Source: Sva-07 sp035527095
GTDB lineage: Bacteria; Actinomycetota; Acidimicrobiia; Acidimicrobiales; Ilumatobacteraceae
Reading direction: 5' to 3'
Assembly: GCA_035527095.1 (NCBI GenBank)
Contig: DATLBC010000066.1
Coordinates: 1-45,221, forward strand
DNA: 45,221 nt
Shown: in pieces, positions 43,012 through 45,221 of the stretch
How positions within the stretch are numbered: the first letter of the stretch is position 1
How the letters are laid out: each line of letters starts with the position of its first letter
Notes under the pieces: generated by a model
Databases searched by the model: none
What the model was told of the DNA's origin: nothing
What the model saw: the letters and a program-made list of their open reading frames with translations, nothing else
Translations under genes and position numbers: made by a program

Positions 43012-43938
43012 ATGGCTGCGAAGACCAGAAACATGTTCGGCGGGGGGAAACTCGCACGGTGGCTACCCTGGCTGATGCTCCTGCCAGGCCTCGGCTTCTA
43101 CTTCCTGATTGGTGTCGGGCCATCGTTGGCCACCTTCATCTACTCGTTCACCGATGCGACCGGCATCCGTGGCCTCCCGATCAATTGGGTCGGCTTCGAC
43201 AACTTCGACGAGTTTCTCTTCCAGGGCGCCCGCTCGCGTGACAACATCGACGCGCTGAAACGAACCCTCATCTTCATGGTCCTCGTGACCACGATTCAGT
43301 TCACCGTCGGTCTGGTGATGGCGCTGCTCGTCAATCAGAAGCTCCGGGGCCGCTTGATCTTCCGGACCCTGTTCTTCGTGCCCGTCATCCTCGGCGTCGC
43401 CGTGCAGGGGCTGATGTGGAAGCTGTTCCTCCGGCCAGGCGGCGGTCCGATGGACTCGATCTTCGGATGGTTCGGAATGGAGTCACAATTCCTGAACGGT
43501 GAGAACGCGTTCTACTGGGTCATCGTCGTGCAGATCTGGGCCAATGCGGGGTTCACGATGGTCATCTTCCTTGCCGGGATGCAGACCATTCCGGCCGATC
43601 TCTACGAGGCGGCGGCAGTCGACGGCGCCAGCGGCTGGAACCTCTTCAAGAACATCACCTGGCCCCAGCTCACGCCCGCCATCAACACCAACCTGCTACT
43701 GAACATCGTCGGATCACTCCAGGCGTGGATGCTGTTCCTCGTGCTGACCGGCTACAAGAACGGTACCCAAGTGCTCGGGTACGTCGTCTACGCCGAGGCG
43801 TTCGGTGGGACCGGCAGCGGGTCGTTCCGTCAGGGATATGCGGCCGCAGCGTCGATCGTGCTGTTCATCCTCGTGTTGATGCTCGGAATGTCCGCCAACG
43901 CCTTCGTCAACCGGCGTGAAAGGAAGTACATGTCATGA
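43012..43938 (+). CDS. ABC sugar-transporter permease 1 (MalF/CUT1 type)
   Basis: This 308-residue membrane protein has six hydrophobic helices and the EAA loop EAAAVDGASGWNLFKNITWPQL (about 199-220), which contacts the ATPase. The N-terminal WLPWLMLLPGLGFYFLIGVGPSL helix is typical of MalF-like CUT1 permeases. It overlaps permease 2 by four bases (43935-43938, ATGA). It lies 136 bp after the binding protein, with a stem-loop between. No ATPase gene lies in the window; CUT1 systems often share one MsiK-like ATPase encoded elsewhere, as in Streptomyces. Confidence 0.93.
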   Translation: MAAKTRNMFGGGKLARWLPWLMLLPGLGFYFLIGVGPSLATFIYSFTDATGIRGLPINWVGFDNFDEFLFQGARSRDNIDALKRTLIFMVLVTTIQFTVGLVMALLVNQKLRGRLIFRTLFFVPVILGVAVQGLMWKLFLRPGGGPMDSIFGWFGMESQFLNGENAFYWVIVVQIWANAGFTMVIFLAGMQTIPADLYEAAAVDGASGWNLFKNITWPQLTPAINTNLLLNIVGSLQAWMLFLVLTGYKNGTQVLGYVVYAEAFGGTGSGSFRQGYAAAASIVLFILVLMLGMSANAFVNRRERKYMS

Positions 43939-44816
43939 GTGTGCTCGACGAGTTCCCGATCGCGACGCCGGTCAAACCACCCCCTCGCAACAAGCAGGCG
44001 AGGCGCAGGAAGGCGCTGCGCAATGGCGCGTCGTACGCGATCCTGTTCCTCTTCGCCGCGTTCTACGTCGGCCCCCTGCTGATTCTCATCTTTGCGTCGA
44101 TGAAGTCGCTGCCGGAGTTCTTCGCGGACCCGACCGGTCTCCCCGAGAGCTTCGAACTGGCCAACTTCGGCGATGCCTGGGATCTTGCCAACTTCCCGGG
44201 CTACTTGATGAACTCGTTGATCTACACGGTCGTGGCGACGGCGTTGTTCGTGATCATGTCGGTCTTCGTCGCTTTCCCGATCGCTCGCGGGTACGTGCGC
44301 GGTGCGGGCGCACTGCTCACGCTCTACGTGGTGGCGCTGTTCCTGCCGCCGGCGTTGATCCCACAGTTCCAGCTGATCTTGAACCTCGGTCTCTTCAACA
44401 CCCGACAGGGCTACATCTTGCTGTTCCTGATCAACCCGATCGGGCTGATCATCCTCGTCAACTACATCAAGTCGATCCCGCGTGAGCTCGACGAGTCGGC
44501 GGCGATGGACGGCTGTGGGTACGTCCGGTTCGTGTGGTCGATTCTGATCCCGTTGATCAAGCCAGCGATCGCGACGGTGACCGTGATCCATGCGATCGGG
44601 ATCTGGAACGAGCTGATTCTCGCCAACGTCTACCTGACCAACGAGGATCTCTACCCGATCACCAAGGGTCTGATCGTCTTCGAAGGCGTGTACGGCAGCG
44701 ACTGGCCCAAGCTCGCCGCCGCCGTGCTGATGCTGATGCTCCCCATGCTGGTGCTCTTCATGTTCCTGCAGCGCTACATCATCTCTGGTCTCACGTCGGG
44801 CGCTGTCAAGGGCTGA
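43935..44816 (+). CDS. ABC sugar-transporter permease 2 (MalG/CUT1 type)
   Basis: This 293-residue six-helix permease has the EAA loop ELDESAAMDGCGYVRFVWSI (about 184-203) and the N-terminal YAILFLFAAFYVGPLLILIFASMKS-type helix of MalG-like proteins. It pairs with permease 1 (ATGA overlap) to form the channel for the imported oligosaccharide. It is followed after 29 bp by the GH16 lipoprotein, so glucan cutting and uptake are encoded together. Confidence 0.93.
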   Translation: MSVLDEFPIATPVKPPPRNKQARRRKALRNGASYAILFLFAAFYVGPLLILIFASMKSLPEFFADPTGLPESFELANFGDAWDLANFPGYLMNSLIYTVVATALFVIMSVFVAFPIARGYVRGAGALLTLYVVALFLPPALIPQFQLILNLGLFNTRQGYILLFLINPIGLIILVNYIKSIPRELDESAAMDGCGYVRFVWSILIPLIKPAIATVTVIHAIGIWNELILANVYLTNEDLYPITKGLIVFEGVYGSDWPKLAAAVLMLMLPMLVLFMFLQRYIISGLTSGAVKG

Positions 44817-44845
44817 CCGGCCACCCGAAGGCCACCAGCGACGCC

Positions 44846-45221
44846 ATGTCGAACACCAGGCCCAGAAACGTCCGATTCGCCCGATCGTTGACCGTCGCCG
44901 CGCTGGTCGTCGTCGCAGCGTGCGGGTCGGACGAAGGCGCGGCAGTGCAACCGCCGGAACCGATTCCGATCGATCCACCCGACGGCATGGAGCTGGTCTG
45001 GAGCGACGAGTTCGACGGCGATGCGATCGATCTCGCGAACTGGACCTACGACATTGGCGGCTGGGGGTGGGGCAACGGCGAGGCCCAGTACTACACCGAC
45101 CGCCCCGAGAACGCCCGGACCGAGAACGGATTGCTGGTCATCGAGCTCCGCGAGGAGGAGTTCGACGGGTCGTTCTACACGTCAGCCCGACTCAAGACGC
45201 AAGGCCTTCAGGAGTTCCAAT
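44846..45221 (+). CDS. GH16 laminarinase-type lipoprotein (partial, cut by window end)
   Basis: The first 125 codons encode a signal peptide with lipobox VVVAAC (Cys26), a Pro-rich linker, and a GH16 N-terminal segment (WSDEFDGDAIDLANW, then a GGWGWGNGEAQYYTD stretch and ARTENGLLVIELRE near 92-105, and YTSARLKTQG). This pattern is that of beta-1,3-glucanases/laminarinases; the catalytic ExDxxE motif would lie beyond the window. The protein should be a surface lipoprotein that cuts laminarin-like glucan, supplying the ABC transporter just upstream. The start at 44846 gives a complete signal peptide; the ribosome site is weak. Confidence 0.9.
   Translation, partial: MSNTRPRNVRFARSLTVAALVVVAACGSDEGAAVQPPEPIPIDPPDGMELVWSDEFDGDAIDLANWTYDIGGWGWGNGEAQYYTDRPENARTENGLLVIELREEEFDGSFYTSARLKTQGLQEFQ

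Overview
The window is high-GC bacterial chromosome with tightly packed genes, many GTG starts and many ATGA or GTGA stop/start overlaps. It most likely comes from an Actinomycetota chromosome, probably an Acidimicrobiia (Ilumatobacter-like) marine lineage. This is inferred from three things: gene order, a mycothiol-associated family (TIGR03086), and secreted proteins carrying 'RLLDTR...DVxGYF' repeats. No tRNA, rRNA, CRISPR array, insertion sequence or phage gene was found.

Region 1 (1-28264) is a minus-strand housekeeping backbone. Read in the direction of transcription it is argS, lysA, pemK-like, hom, thrC, rho, rpmE, [DUF1800-DUF1501 pair, hypothetical], prfA, prmC, [inverted block], rpiB, glyA, wecA-like, atpZ, atpI, atpB, atpE, atpF (start only). 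This matches the order known from Mycobacterium (argS-lysA-thrA-thrC-thrB-rho-rpmE-prfA-hemK-sua5-rfe-atp) and, for rpiB-glyA-atp, from Bacillus and Streptomyces. thrB and sua5/tsaC are absent from their expected places. A plus-strand block (5142-11370) sits where sua5 would be. It holds a thiolase-like protein, a nucleoside hydrolase, a broken zinc alcohol dehydrogenase, an S9 peptidase and a TerB-like protein. A second insertion, the Tat-exported DUF1501 protein with three C-terminal surface repeats and its DUF1800 partner, separates rpmE from prfA. Three related intergenic palindromes lie around pemK and lysA.

Region 2 (28459-45221) is a carbohydrate-utilisation locus that looks like one regulon. 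It has a divergent arrangement around 41185-41522. To the left on the minus strand lie a large clan GH-Q phosphorylase (GH149/GH161-like, probably acting on beta-1,3-gluco-oligosaccharides), a LacI-family repressor and a cytoplasmic GH3 beta-glucosidase. To the right on the plus strand lie a lipoprotein sugar-binding protein, two ABC permeases and the start of a secreted lipoprotein GH16 laminarinase, cut by the window end. Two perfect TGGGAGCGCTCCCA palindromes, the known CebR-type operator, each lie directly against the -10 box of one of two back-to-back promoters. A third copy with one mismatch lies 58 bp upstream of a plus-strand operon (28530-34328) encoding a lactonase, an SDR dehydrogenase, a ManD-type dehydratase, a KDPG aldolase, a KDG kinase and a second PfkB kinase.

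The inferred scheme is extracellular cleavage of a laminarin-like glucan by GH16 and uptake by the ABC transporter. Intracellular phosphorolysis and hydrolysis by the GH-Q enzyme and GH3 would follow. Oxidised sugar (gluconate, mannonate or a uronate product) would then be catabolised by an Entner-Doudoroff-type branch under the same LacI regulator. The substrate assignments are inference; the operators, gene order and motifs are read directly from the sequence.
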